The notes under the pieces: generated by a model
What the model was told of the DNA's origin: nothing
Database searches by the model: none
Seen by the model: the letters and a program-made list of their open reading frames with translations, nothing else
NCBI GenBank assembly: GCA_964599655.1
Contig: CAZRGV010000022.1
Coordinates: 1 to 58,649, forward strand
DNA: 58,649 nucleotides
Direction of reading: 5' to 3'
From: CAZRGV01 sp964599655
GTDB lineage: Bacteria; Planctomycetota; Planctomycetia; Isosphaerales; Isosphaeraceae
Position numbers and translations under genes: made by a program
Shown: positions 1-8,244 of the stretch, in pieces
Numbering within the stretch: the stretch's first letter is position 1
Layout of the letters: each line of letters opens with the position of its first letter

Positions 1-22
1 TACACTCTTTCCCCCACGGTCG

Positions 23-98
23 GGTGGCACTGGTGGCTTGTCCACCAGAGTCTTCAACGACCGTCCAGAGCACTGGTGGACAAGCCACCAGTGCCACC
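23..98. repeat. REPIN-like nested inverted repeat
   Basis: Positions 23-48 and 73-98 are perfect 26-bp inverted repeats separated by 24 bases. Each arm is itself a small palindrome (CTGGTGG..CCACCAG around a five-base centre), so the element is two inverted palindromic units, the layout of REPIN or small MITE-like repeats. It lies at the very edge of the contig and upstream of the first gene. A strong transcription terminator for a gene to the left is the alternative. The rest of 99-540 shows no convincing gene. Confidence 0.6.
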
Positions 99-540
99 TA
101 GAAATGGCCTCCTGACCAGTGCCAACCGCCGTCCAAGGGAGAGCACCCTGCCGGGACGGGAGCTGTCACCGCCGATTCTTCCCGCCAGGGGCCCGGATCG
201 GCTCGTGGACGAACTTGGGATTATCGGTTCGTTGACGTCCAGACTTCGGACTATTTCCGACCGGTCGGGCATTTTTGAGGAACGGCCGAAACCGTGCTTC
301 TCTCGGGTTGACGACCGTAGCGCGAGTGGCTAACTTCCCCGCCGATCGTCCCGTCTCCGTCACGTCACGGCCCGACCGAGCCAACACCCTGAACCGGCAC
401 GAACGTTGGAGTTGCCTCGCGCGAGTGGTGGGATCACCGATCGCGACCGCCGAGGCGCTTCGGACGATGGTCGCCTTCGAGAGCGCGGGCCAGGGAAGGC
501 CCGCTCCTTCGATCGCGAAGTTGCACAGGGGAGAGAAACC

Positions 541-3500
541 TTGCGGGGTTACGACCAGCCCGACGGCGTCGGCCGGGTTCGAACCTGGATGTGGCTGTTC
601 CTCGTCGCCTCGGCGACGACGGCGACGGCCGTCCGGGCCCAAGGACTCGCCCTGCCCTCGGCCTCCCTCGCGACGGTCGACCCGGTGAAGATGAGCGCCG
701 ACCGCGTCCGCTACTGGGACGAGGGGTCTCTCCGTTGGGTCTTGCTCGAAGGCCGGGCCGCGGTGTTCCAGGGGGCCGACACCGGACTTCGGGCCGACCG
801 GATTCTCGTCCGCGTCAGCCCGCTGACCGCGTCGTCGAACGCGAGATCGGCCCGGATCGAAGCCTACGCCGAGGGGCACGCGACCTCGACGGAGCCCGAC
901 AGCCCGCCGTTGCCGTCCCGTCGCCTGGAGCTGACCACCCAACAAAGCGCCAAGCTGGCGGCCTACTCCTCGTCCGGCGTGCAGGCGCTGGCGCAGCCGA
1001 TCGCGAACCTGGACCTCAAGGCTCGGGGCTTTCCGAGCCCGAAGCCCTCGAACACGAACATCGCCCCTCCTCCGAGCGCGACTGTCGCGATCCCTTCGGG
1101 CGAACAGGCTCCGCCGTCGGCGCCGACCTCCGCAAGGGAAGCCCCCGCGATCGAGCCGCCGGCAGACGCTCCGGCCCCCCGCGAGCCCGAGGTCCGGCAG
1201 GTTCAGTTCGGCGACCAGGGTTTCTCCGACAGCCCGATCCAGACTCCGCCCGGCGATGACCCCGATGCGCCGACGTCTCCCCAGGAGATGGATGGCGGGG
1301 TCAATCCCGACGACTTTCCGCCGACCGACCTGGAGCCGTTGCCTCCCGGCGAGGTGCCGCCGCCTCCGATGGGGGCCTCGAACCGGGCCAATCCTCCCCC
1401 CTTGCTGCCGGAAACCCAGCGCACCTGGTCGATCTCGCCTCGCTACGGCGGTCAGAAGCTGCTCGTCGAGAGCCTGCCGCAAGCGAACGGAGAGCTTGCG
1501 TGGGTGATCCGGGGCGGCGTCATCATTGTGTCCGAGGTTCCCGGCCAGGGTCGCGTCGATCTGGCCGCGGATAACGTGGTGATCTGGACCCACCGCACCG
1601 AACAGGGCGAGGGCGGGGTTCCCAACCCATCGGCCGGGCCGATGTCGCAGAGCGCCGACCACCCACTCGAGGTCTATCTCGAGGGGAATGTCATCATGCG
1701 ACAGGATAAGTTAAAGGTCGCCGGAACGGGCGACCAGACCGCGTTCGAGGCCAAGCGGGCCTACTACGATTTCCGCACCGAGCGCTTTGTCGGACTCGAC
1801 GGCGAGTTCAAGTTCTACGCGCNNNNNNNNNNNNNNNNNAAGGGCTCCATCATCAGCCAGTACCGCGCCCCGATCCGCATGCCCGACGGAAGCCTGAAGC
1901 TCGGTCCACAGCTCGTCAGCGCGGATGACACGACCACCACCGGCAGCCGTTTTCCGATCCCGGGCTATCGCTTCAACAGCAAGTCCGTCGACATCACACC
2001 CGTCGAAAAGCCACTGAAAGATCCGGCCACCGGCGGGCGCGTCGGCCCTCCGAACGCGACGGATACCGTCTGGCAAATCGATGCCCGGCAGAACTTCTAC
2101 TTCATCGGCCCCGTGCCGGTGTTCTACTGGCCCCGAATTGTCGCCACCGACGACTTCGATCCACCACTTCGTAACTTTGGATACCGTTATGGAAGCTACT
2201 TCGGCCATCAGGTGATGCTCGACTTCAGCACCTTCAAGCTGCTGAACATGCGAAAGCCAAACAACATTGATAACTGGAACTTCGACGTCGATTACCTCAG
2301 CATGCGAGGTCCGGCGCTCGGCTCGGAACTGGGCTGGTACGGTCAAGATCCGCTGGCGGACCTGGTCGATCCCTTCGGCGACAAGAAGCTGCCCCGAGTG
2401 GGTGGACGCGACTACTTCGGCTATTTCGACGTCTGGGGCATTCTCGACAGCGGGCTCGACGTGCTCGGTAGCGGTCCGGCGGTCGTCACCTACGGACCTC
2501 CCGGCGCCGGCAAGCGCGGGTATCAGCGCACCAAGGTCCCCTCGTTCCAGCGCGAGCGAGGCCGGTTCCTGTTCCGACACATGCAATCGTTGCTCGGCCC
2601 TGACGCGGCGGACGACGAGGATTTCCGCGTTCAGGTCGAGGCCGGCGGGTACTCCGACCGCCACTTCCTGGAACAATACTACAAGCGGCTCTTCGACTCG
2701 GGACTCGATCAGGACACCCTCGCCTACATGATCCGACAGCGAGGCAATACGGCCATGACGCTGACCGGCCAGGTCAACATCATGCCGTGGGTGACCGACA
2801 CGCAATGGCTGCCCAAGTTCGAATACTATCGCCTCAGCGACCCGCTTTTCGGCCGCCTCTTCAGCTACTCGCAGAACTGGGGCGTCGACTACGCGAACGT
2901 TCACACCGCCAACGAGGTGAACAACAAGAACATCTTCGCGTTCCTGCCGTATGACCCGATTTCGAACACGAGCGGGCCGTTTCAGTCGGGCCGGGCCTGG
3001 ACGACGCAGCAGATCGAGATGCCTCTGGATCTCAAGTTCCTGCGGATCGTCCCGTATGGTCAGGGGCAGCTCATGGGCTGGGATAACCAGCTCGGCAACC
3101 GGACCCTCGGACGCGCCTGGGGAGCCGTCGGCGCGCGGGCCAACGTGATGATTTGGCGGCGGTTCCCGAACGTCGAGAGCGAGCTGTTCAATGTTCACGG
3201 ACTGGCCCACAAGGTCAACTTCGACGTGGACTTCCGGACCGCCTATTCGAACGTTTCGCTCAATCAGATCGGCATTCAGGACAATCTTGACGACGACACG
3301 TACGAGTTCGTCCGGCGCTACTTCGCCCTGACGAACTACGTCGGCGGCATCTTGCCGATGCAGTATGACCCGCGGTTCCTAATTCTCCGCCGGGCCTACT
3401 CGCCGGTGGTCTGGACGCCCGACGTCTTGGGCAACATGCAGACGGTCCAGTTTGGAATTCACCAGCGGCTCCAAACCAAGCGAGGGCCCGAAGGCAAACG

Positions 3501-4092
3501 TCGCATCATCGACTACATGGTGCTCGACCTGCAAAGCACCTACTATCCCAACGCCAGCCGCGACAACTTCGGCAAGCCGTTTGGTCAGAACATGTACAAT
3601 TTCGAGTGGTTTATCGGCGATCGCACGAGCATCGTCTCCCAGGGCTGGTTCGAGTTCTGGGACATCCAGGGCAACCCGATCCTGGTGAGCAACCCCAGGC
3701 ACACGAACGACCCGTTCGGGCTGAACGTCATCAGCGCCGGCCTGAGTATCAACCGGCCACCTCGTGGCAGCATGTACATTACGTACTCGATCATCAACAC
3801 CGGACCGATCTCGACCTCGGCCCTGAATTTCGCGTACAACTACTGGCTGAGCCCGAAGTGGTACACGTCGTTCGCGACCTCGTATGACTTCGGCAACGCG
3901 ATCCTGCTCGGATCGACCGTCTCCTTGACCAAGATCACGGCCGACTTCCTGACGTCGATCGGCCTGACGGTTGACCCGCAGCGGCAGAATTACACGTTCG
4001 GTTTCGAAATCGCCCCCCGGTTCAGCCCGAGCGCCCGGTTGGGCTCGGCGGTGGGCACTCGGTTCGACTCCCGGTTTGCCCCAACCCAATGA
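541..4092 (+). CDS. LptD/OstA-like outer-membrane protein
   Basis: The predicted protein of about 1183 residues resembles the LPS-assembly/organic-solvent-tolerance family (LptD), an outer-membrane beta-barrel that places lipopolysaccharide on the cell surface. I chose the TTG at 541 because GGGGAGAG lies just upstream and the protein then begins with a signal peptide (hydrophobic core WLFLVASATTATA, cleavage near VRAQG). An in-frame ATG at 589 is the alternative. An OstA-like N-terminal part is followed by a Pro-rich linker (about 165-300) and a long Tyr/Trp/Asn-rich C-terminal part from about 430 that fits a beta-barrel. Seventeen Ns at 1823-1839 keep the frame. The family call rests on overall pattern, not on a motif. 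Its stop overlaps the next start as ATGA. Confidence 0.6.
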   Translation: MRGYDQPDGVGRVRTWMWLFLVASATTATAVRAQGLALPSASLATVDPVKMSADRVRYWDEGSLRWVLLEGRAAVFQGADTGLRADRILVRVSPLTASSNARSARIEAYAEGHATSTEPDSPPLPSRRLELTTQQSAKLAAYSSSGVQALAQPIANLDLKARGFPSPKPSNTNIAPPPSATVAIPSGEQAPPSAPTSAREAPAIEPPADAPAPREPEVRQVQFGDQGFSDSPIQTPPGDDPDAPTSPQEMDGGVNPDDFPPTDLEPLPPGEVPPPPMGASNRANPPPLLPETQRTWSISPRYGGQKLLVESLPQANGELAWVIRGGVIIVSEVPGQGRVDLAADNVVIWTHRTEQGEGGVPNPSAGPMSQSADHPLEVYLEGNVIMRQDKLKVAGTGDQTAFEAKRAYYDFRTERFVGLDGEFKFYAXXXXXXKGSIISQYRAPIRMPDGSLKLGPQLVSADDTTTTGSRFPIPGYRFNSKSVDITPVEKPLKDPATGGRVGPPNATDTVWQIDARQNFYFIGPVPVFYWPRIVATDDFDPPLRNFGYRYGSYFGHQVMLDFSTFKLLNMRKPNNIDNWNFDVDYLSMRGPALGSELGWYGQDPLADLVDPFGDKKLPRVGGRDYFGYFDVWGILDSGLDVLGSGPAVVTYGPPGAGKRGYQRTKVPSFQRERGRFLFRHMQSLLGPDAADDEDFRVQVEAGGYSDRHFLEQYYKRLFDSGLDQDTLAYMIRQRGNTAMTLTGQVNIMPWVTDTQWLPKFEYYRLSDPLFGRLFSYSQNWGVDYANVHTANEVNNKNIFAFLPYDPISNTSGPFQSGRAWTTQQIEMPLDLKFLRIVPYGQGQLMGWDNQLGNRTLGRAWGAVGARANVMIWRRFPNVESELFNVHGLAHKVNFDVDFRTAYSNVSLNQIGIQDNLDDDTYEFVRRYFALTNYVGGILPMQYDPRFLILRRAYSPVVWTPDVLGNMQTVQFGIHQRLQTKRGPEGKRRIIDYMVLDLQSTYYPNASRDNFGKPFGQNMYNFEWFIGDRTSIVSQGWFEFWDIQGNPILVSNPRHTNDPFGLNVISAGLSINRPPRGSMYITYSIINTGPISTSALNFAYNYWLSPKWYTSFATSYDFGNAILLGSTVSLTKITADFLTSIGLTVDPQRQNYTFGFEIAPRFSPSARLGSAVGTRFDSRFAPTQ
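1823..1839. other. assembly gap, 17 N
   Basis: Unknown bases inside the LptD-like gene. The 17 Ns plus one known base make six codons, so the frame is kept on both sides. Confidence 0.95.
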
Positions 4093-4604
4093 TGACGATC
4101 CTCGACGAGCCTGATGATCGGTCGCCCTCGGATCGTTCCGAAGTCGCGAAGACTCCGGGGGTGATCGTGGTGGACGACGCCGATCTCGACGCCCGCCTCG
4201 CCGAGTTCGCGAGCGAGCCCACCTGGGCCGCGCGCGCCGGCCGCCGGACGTTTCGCGAGAAGCTCACAGCGGGGCTCCGGGGCTTGAAGCATGCCTTCCG
4301 GGGCGACTCCAGCTTCTTCGCCCATGCCTATCGGGGCCTGTTTATCGGCTTGACGGCCGCGTTGCTCGGCGTGGGACCGTTTCCGTGGTGCCTGCTCTTG
4401 CTCGCCGCGGGCCTGGTGCTGATCGCCGAGCTGGCTCATAGCGCGGTGGATACCCTGGCCCGAGCGTTCGGCGACGCGGAGGCCCCAGGCCCGACCATCG
4501 CTCGGGAAATCGCCACGGCGGGCGTTCTGGTGGCGGTCGTCATCTTCGCGGCGGTCTCGATCGTGATCCTCACCCTCCGTTTCATCGAACTGCTTGGGCC
4601 ATGA
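4089..4604 (+). CDS. DgkA-like diacylglycerol/undecaprenol kinase
   Basis: This 171-residue membrane protein resembles prokaryotic diacylglycerol or undecaprenol kinase, which phosphorylates lipid alcohols at the inner membrane. A cytoplasmic N-terminus of about 60 residues is followed by the family's GLKHAFRGD entry and three hydrophobic helices. The conserved helix appears as AELAHSAVD, where the family has AELLNSAIE, so the expected Asn is His and the catalytic Glu is Asp. The third helix starts as IAREIATAGVLVAV, matching the usual KDIAAGAVL. The ATG at 4089 overlaps the stop of the LptD-like gene, which suggests translational coupling and an envelope role. The substituted residues leave kinase activity uncertain. 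Confidence 0.65.
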   Translation: MMTILDEPDDRSPSDRSEVAKTPGVIVVDDADLDARLAEFASEPTWAARAGRRTFREKLTAGLRGLKHAFRGDSSFFAHAYRGLFIGLTAALLGVGPFPWCLLLLAAGLVLIAELAHSAVDTLARAFGDAEAPGPTIAREIATAGVLVAVVIFAAVSIVILTLRFIELLGP

Positions 4605-4637
4605 TGGCGGGACGAAACGGAGGATTCTCGAGTGAAC

Positions 4638-5126
4638 TCAGGATTCGTTTTGGCGGGCGTGGAGCGCCGCGTGGGCCGCGTCATCGACGGGCCGCGTGTC
4701 ACGGCCTCGGCGGACCGTCAGCTCGATCCGATCCAGATACTTGACGTTCGCGCAATCGTCGAGCTCGTCGGTGTGGCAGGCCGCGGGATCTCGGATCAGG
4801 AACCGCACTGGGCCGCCGTCCTCGGCGGTCAGTCGCCGGTCGCCCAGCCGATAGACGACGATCCCCTCCGCGCGGATTGGCGCGAGGGGAATCGACACAT
4901 GAAAATCATCCTTGCTGGCGTGCAAGGTCAGGTAGTTGGCCTCGGACCTGGGAACGACGCGCTGGAGCAGTGACTCGAGCGTGACGCCGTCTCCCTTACG
5001 TTTCGGCTGAAACCGCGAGACGTCGAGCACCCGGTCGGCGTCGGGGATCGCCTCGAAGTCCTCGAACGCCAGGTTCAACGGATGCTCCACGGCGCCGTCG
5101 ATCGTGAGCAGAATCGTCTTATCCAT
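4638..5126 (-). CDS. molybdopterin-binding-domain oxidoreductase-like protein
   Basis: The 162-residue protein is a stand-alone sulfite-oxidase/YedY-type molybdopterin domain. The recognisable part is GVTLESLL, followed by an AxYLTLHASKDDF-like strand, a GIVVYRLGD loop and the GGPVRFLIRDP..C....NVKYLDRIEL ending. There is no signal peptide and no partner domain. In related enzymes the molybdenum-ligand Cys sits just before the GVxLxxLL segment. Here that stretch reads VLDVSRFQPKRKGDG and has no Cys, so a redox role is doubtful. It starts one base after the namZ stop, making it the last gene of the murQ/namZ run. Its link to sugar salvage is unexplained. Confidence 0.65.
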   Translation of the reverse strand: MDKTILLTIDGAVEHPLNLAFEDFEAIPDADRVLDVSRFQPKRKGDGVTLESLLQRVVPRSEANYLTLHASKDDFHVSIPLAPIRAEGIVVYRLGDRRLTAEDGGPVRFLIRDPAACHTDELDDCANVKYLDRIELTVRRGRDTRPVDDAAHAALHARQNES

Positions 5127-5127
5127 G

Positions 5128-6363
5128 TCAGGGAATCCTCGTCATCTCAAGCAAATCGGCACTCGTTTGCGCTGGACGCTCGCCGGGATAAAGCAGGAAG
5201 GGCGCTCGATGCTCCACGAACGCGGCTTCCTCGGATTGCCAGGGCGCGACGATGTCGGAAAGGGGCGCGCCCGCCTCGATCGCCCGTCGCTCCCGGTCCG
5301 AGCCGAAGAGCAGGTCAATGGCGATGGGCTCGCGGACGAACTCGTAAGGCTCGGTTCGCCAGGCGAATTCCTCGGGGTCCTGCTCGCGTGCAAGCTTGAG
5401 AAGCCAGGTGTACGTCGCGACGGGAAAGAATCGTTCGGGATCCGCGACGTGCGGCTGCACTCCGAAGCACGACTGCCCTTGATGCTTGTGGAATGTCGGA
5501 CGAAACGAACAGGGGCGGAAGGAGACCGCTGGTTCCAGGAACGCCGCGTCCTCGGCCAGCCGGTAGGGATCGAGCCAGGGAGCCCCCCAGAGCTCGAACG
5601 GGCGGGTCGTGCCCCGGCCTTCCGAGAGGTTCGTCCCCTCGATCAGGCAACCGCCGGGATAGACCAGGGCCGTGTCGGTCGTCGGCATGTTGGGAGAGGG
5701 CAAAACCCAGGGTAGGCCGGTTTCGCCCCAGGACATCGAGCGGTTCCAGCCTCGGCACGCGATCACATCAAGCTGCAAGTTCTGTTTCAAATCGGCCAGA
5801 TAGAGTCTCGCGAGCTCGCCGACCGTCATGCCGTGCCGGATCGGGACCGGATGCGCTCCCACGAAGCTTTCGAAGCCGGGTTGGATCGTTGGCCCTTCGA
5901 CCCGGTCGCCGCCGATCGGATTGGGGCGATCGAGCACCAGGAACGCGATGCCGAGAGCGGCGGCGGCCTTCAGGGCGTAGAGCATCGTCGCGGCGAACGT
6001 GTAGTAGCGGCTGCCGACATCTTGCACGTCGAAGAGGAGAAGATCGATCCCTTCGAGCTGCTCGGGCGTCGGCGTCAGGCTCGTGACATCGGCTCCATAA
6101 AGGCTATGGACGCGAACGCCCGTGCGAGAATCCACATCCGAGGAAACGCCGATCATGTCCTGGGCCTCGGCGCGAACGCCGTGCTCGGGGCCGAACAGCG
6201 CGACCAGCTCCACACCACTCGCCTGTCGCAACAGGTCGGCCAGGTGCCGCAGGCGATGATCGACGGATGTTGGGTTGCAGATAGCTGCGATGCGGCGTCC
6301 CTTGAGCGGGGCGAAATCCTGCTCCACCAGGACATCAAGACCGGTCTGGACGCGCGGGATCAT
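5128..6363 (-). CDS. namZ: exo-beta-N-acetylmuramidase NamZ-like (DUF1343, GH171)
   Basis: This 411-residue protein belongs to the DUF1343/GH171 family, whose characterised member NamZ cleaves MurNAc from the non-reducing ends of peptidoglycan chains. Family signatures are the early NPTSVD and FGPEHGVR stretches, LLFDVQDVGSRYYT, LVLDRPNPIGG and EGTNLSEGRGTTRPFE. The start at 6363 is set by AAGGAGG upstream and by ATGA overlap with the kinase stop. From that start no signal peptide or lipobox is visible, although characterised NamZ is secreted, so a cytoplasmic enzyme acting on imported disaccharides is inferred. The neighbours are the MurNAc kinase and MurQ. An upstream in-frame extension exists but lies wholly inside the kinase gene. 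Confidence 0.85.
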   Translation of the reverse strand: MIPRVQTGLDVLVEQDFAPLKGRRIAAICNPTSVDHRLRHLADLLRQASGVELVALFGPEHGVRAEAQDMIGVSSDVDSRTGVRVHSLYGADVTSLTPTPEQLEGIDLLLFDVQDVGSRYYTFAATMLYALKAAAALGIAFLVLDRPNPIGGDRVEGPTIQPGFESFVGAHPVPIRHGMTVGELARLYLADLKQNLQLDVIACRGWNRSMSWGETGLPWVLPSPNMPTTDTALVYPGGCLIEGTNLSEGRGTTRPFELWGAPWLDPYRLAEDAAFLEPAVSFRPCSFRPTFHKHQGQSCFGVQPHVADPERFFPVATYTWLLKLAREQDPEEFAWRTEPYEFVREPIAIDLLFGSDRERRAIEAGAPLSDIVAPWQSEEAAFVEHRAPFLLYPGERPAQTSADLLEMTRIP

Positions 6364-7310
6364 GCGATCAGCGCCCTCCTTGCCAGGGTGATCGCGCCGG
6401 CGGCGGGATCGGGCACCCGGCGTGCCTCGACCGGCGTTCCCAGTTCGTCGAGCGCCTGGACCAGACGGTCCGCGACCAGGGACGACGAGAGGAGGAAACT
6501 TCCGGCGAGCGCCAGAGGCAGGGGGGCTCGCCGGGGATGGGAGCCCCACAAGGTCACGGCCACGGCATGGACGGCCTTCGCCAGTTCCTCTCCCGACGCG
6601 CGAAGAATTTGTCTCGCGGCCTCCGAGCCTCGTGCCGCCGCGGCCGTCACGGCGGGAGCGAAGCTGGCGATGCGCGTTCGATCCACGCCGGGCGCGTAGA
6701 TCGCCGAGACGATCGCCGAGGGGTCGGCGACGCCGAGGGCCCGGCAGAGTTCCTCGGTCAGTTCCTCGGCCCCTTGGGGGATTGGCTCGCGACCGTCGAC
6801 GTGACGTGCCACGCGGCGAAGGCCGTCGATGACTGCGAGGTAGGCGCTTCCCTCGTCGCCGATCAGGTGGCCCCAGCCTCCCGATCGCGCGGTCCGGCCG
6901 TTCGCGTCGCGGCCCACGGCGATCGAGCCGGTTCCGGCGATGACACCGAGCCCCCAGCCGTCGGGCGTGCCCGCGGCAATCACGAGGTGGCCGTCATTGA
7001 CCAGCACGAGGCGTCTCGCACGTTCCGTTCGAGACGACCAGGCTTCGAGGAGAATTCGATCATCAGGCCGATCGAACCCGGCCAGGCCGAGGCACGCGAC
7101 CTCGACGGTCCTCGGCTCCCGGCCGGCCTCCTGAAAGGCCCGCGCGATGGCCGAATCCAGCGCCTGAAGCGCGGCCTCGATACCGACCGCCTTGGCGTTG
7201 GAGGGACCGGCGATGCCCTTGCCGAGCGGATTGCCGGTCTCGTCCGCGATCCAGGCCGTCGTGGAGGTTCCGCCACCGTCGATGCCGATCAGGCAAGGTT
7301 CGTCGCTCAT
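6360..7310 (-). CDS. BadF-type N-acetylglucosamine/N-acetylmuramate kinase
   Basis: The 316-residue protein belongs to the BadF/BadG/BcrA ATPase superfamily of sugar kinases. The phosphate-1 loop is GIDGGGTSTTAW near the N-terminus, the phosphate-2 region contains GVIAGTGSIAVG, and GGWGHLIGDEGSAY is typical of GlcNAc/MurNAc kinases. It probably phosphorylates MurNAc (or GlcNAc) at the 6-hydroxyl in the cytoplasm, giving the substrate of MurQ. Both ends overlap neighbours as ATGA (murQ before, namZ after), so the three are almost certainly co-translated. This arrangement would replace the PTS route to MurNAc-6-phosphate. MurK-like specificity is inferred from context. Confidence 0.85.
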   Translation of the reverse strand: MSDEPCLIGIDGGGTSTTAWIADETGNPLGKGIAGPSNAKAVGIEAALQALDSAIARAFQEAGREPRTVEVACLGLAGFDRPDDRILLEAWSSRTERARRLVLVNDGHLVIAAGTPDGWGLGVIAGTGSIAVGRDANGRTARSGGWGHLIGDEGSAYLAVIDGLRRVARHVDGREPIPQGAEELTEELCRALGVADPSAIVSAIYAPGVDRTRIASFAPAVTAAAARGSEAARQILRASGEELAKAVHAVAVTLWGSHPRRAPLPLALAGSFLLSSSLVADRLVQALDELGTPVEARRVPDPAAGAITLARRALIA

Positions 7311-8224
7311 CGCGGATCGACTCCGGTGACGGCCTTGACGGCCTCTCGAACCTGTCCACCGTGGGCGTCGAGCAACCGCTGGGCCTCGGTCGCGTCGACC
7401 CCAGCCAGCGCCATGACCAGGGCCGGTTTGAGCCGCCCGCCGCACCGATCGAGCAGCGATGCGGCCTGCGCGTCGTCGATGCGTCCCAGCTCTCGGAGAA
7501 TCCGACGGCTCCGAATCCGCAGCTTTTCGTTCGAAGGCTGGAGGTCGATCATGCGGTTCCCGAACGTTTTGCCGATGCGGATCATCGCGCCTGTGGTGAG
7601 CATGTTCAGGATCATCTTCGTCGCCGTGCCGGCCTTGAGCCGGGTCGAGCCGGCGATGACCTCGGGCCCGACCAACGGGGCAATCTCCAGATCCACGCGT
7701 TCCCCCAGCTTGCTGGGGCGGTTGCAGGCGATGCCGATGGTGAAGGCTCCGAGCTGTCTGGCTCGATCGACGGCTCCAAGAACGTAGGGGGTTCGGCCCG
7801 ACGTGGCGATGCCCACGACGAGGTCGCGATCCGAGACATTGCGGGCCTCGAGGTCGGCCGCGCCTTGCTCGGGGCGGTCCTCGGCCCCTTCGACGGCGCG
7901 CGTCAGGGCGGTCGGCCCGCCCGCGATGAGGCCAACGACCATTTGCGGCGGCGTGCTGAACGTGGGCGGGCATTCCGAGGCGTCAAGAACGCCGAGCCGC
8001 CCCGACGTTCCCGCGCCCACGTAAAACAGACGGCCCCCCCGACGGAATCGGTCGGCGATCAGTTCGATCGCCCGAGCAATCGCCGGCGACTCGGCGCGCA
8101 CGGCCTCGACCACACGGGCATCCTCGGCGTTCATCAACGCGACGATCCCGGCGGGGTCGAGCGTGTCAATCGCCTCGGAGGCCGGGTTCCGAGCTTCGGT
8201 CAACAATTGATCTTCGAGGGCCAT
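7307..8224 (-). CDS. murQ: N-acetylmuramic acid 6-phosphate etherase MurQ
   Basis: MurQ removes the lactyl ether from MurNAc-6-phosphate, yielding GlcNAc-6-phosphate and D-lactate for peptidoglycan recycling. The 305 residues match the normal family length. The SIS domain carries GAGTSGRLGVLDASECPPTF, and the second half has STRLKAGTATKMILN and GNRMIDLQPSNEKL. A C-terminal UBA-like helical part follows (about 255-300). I chose the ATG at 8224, which directly begins the family's LEDQLLTEARNPAS stretch; longer in-frame extensions run into the Hsp70 gene. It begins 20 bases after the Hsp70 stop and overlaps the kinase start. Confidence 0.95.
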   Translation of the reverse strand: MALEDQLLTEARNPASEAIDTLDPAGIVALMNAEDARVVEAVRAESPAIARAIELIADRFRRGGRLFYVGAGTSGRLGVLDASECPPTFSTPPQMVVGLIAGGPTALTRAVEGAEDRPEQGAADLEARNVSDRDLVVGIATSGRTPYVLGAVDRARQLGAFTIGIACNRPSKLGERVDLEIAPLVGPEVIAGSTRLKAGTATKMILNMLTTGAMIRIGKTFGNRMIDLQPSNEKLRIRSRRILRELGRIDDAQAASLLDRCGGRLKPALVMALAGVDATEAQRLLDAHGGQVREAVKAVTGVDPR

Positions 8225-8244
8225 CGTTCGCGCCGATTCCTCTC

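Noticed and set aside
166..1662. 498-codon minus-strand frame
   Set aside because: It is Arg/Gly-rich with no domain and antisense to the LptD-like gene.
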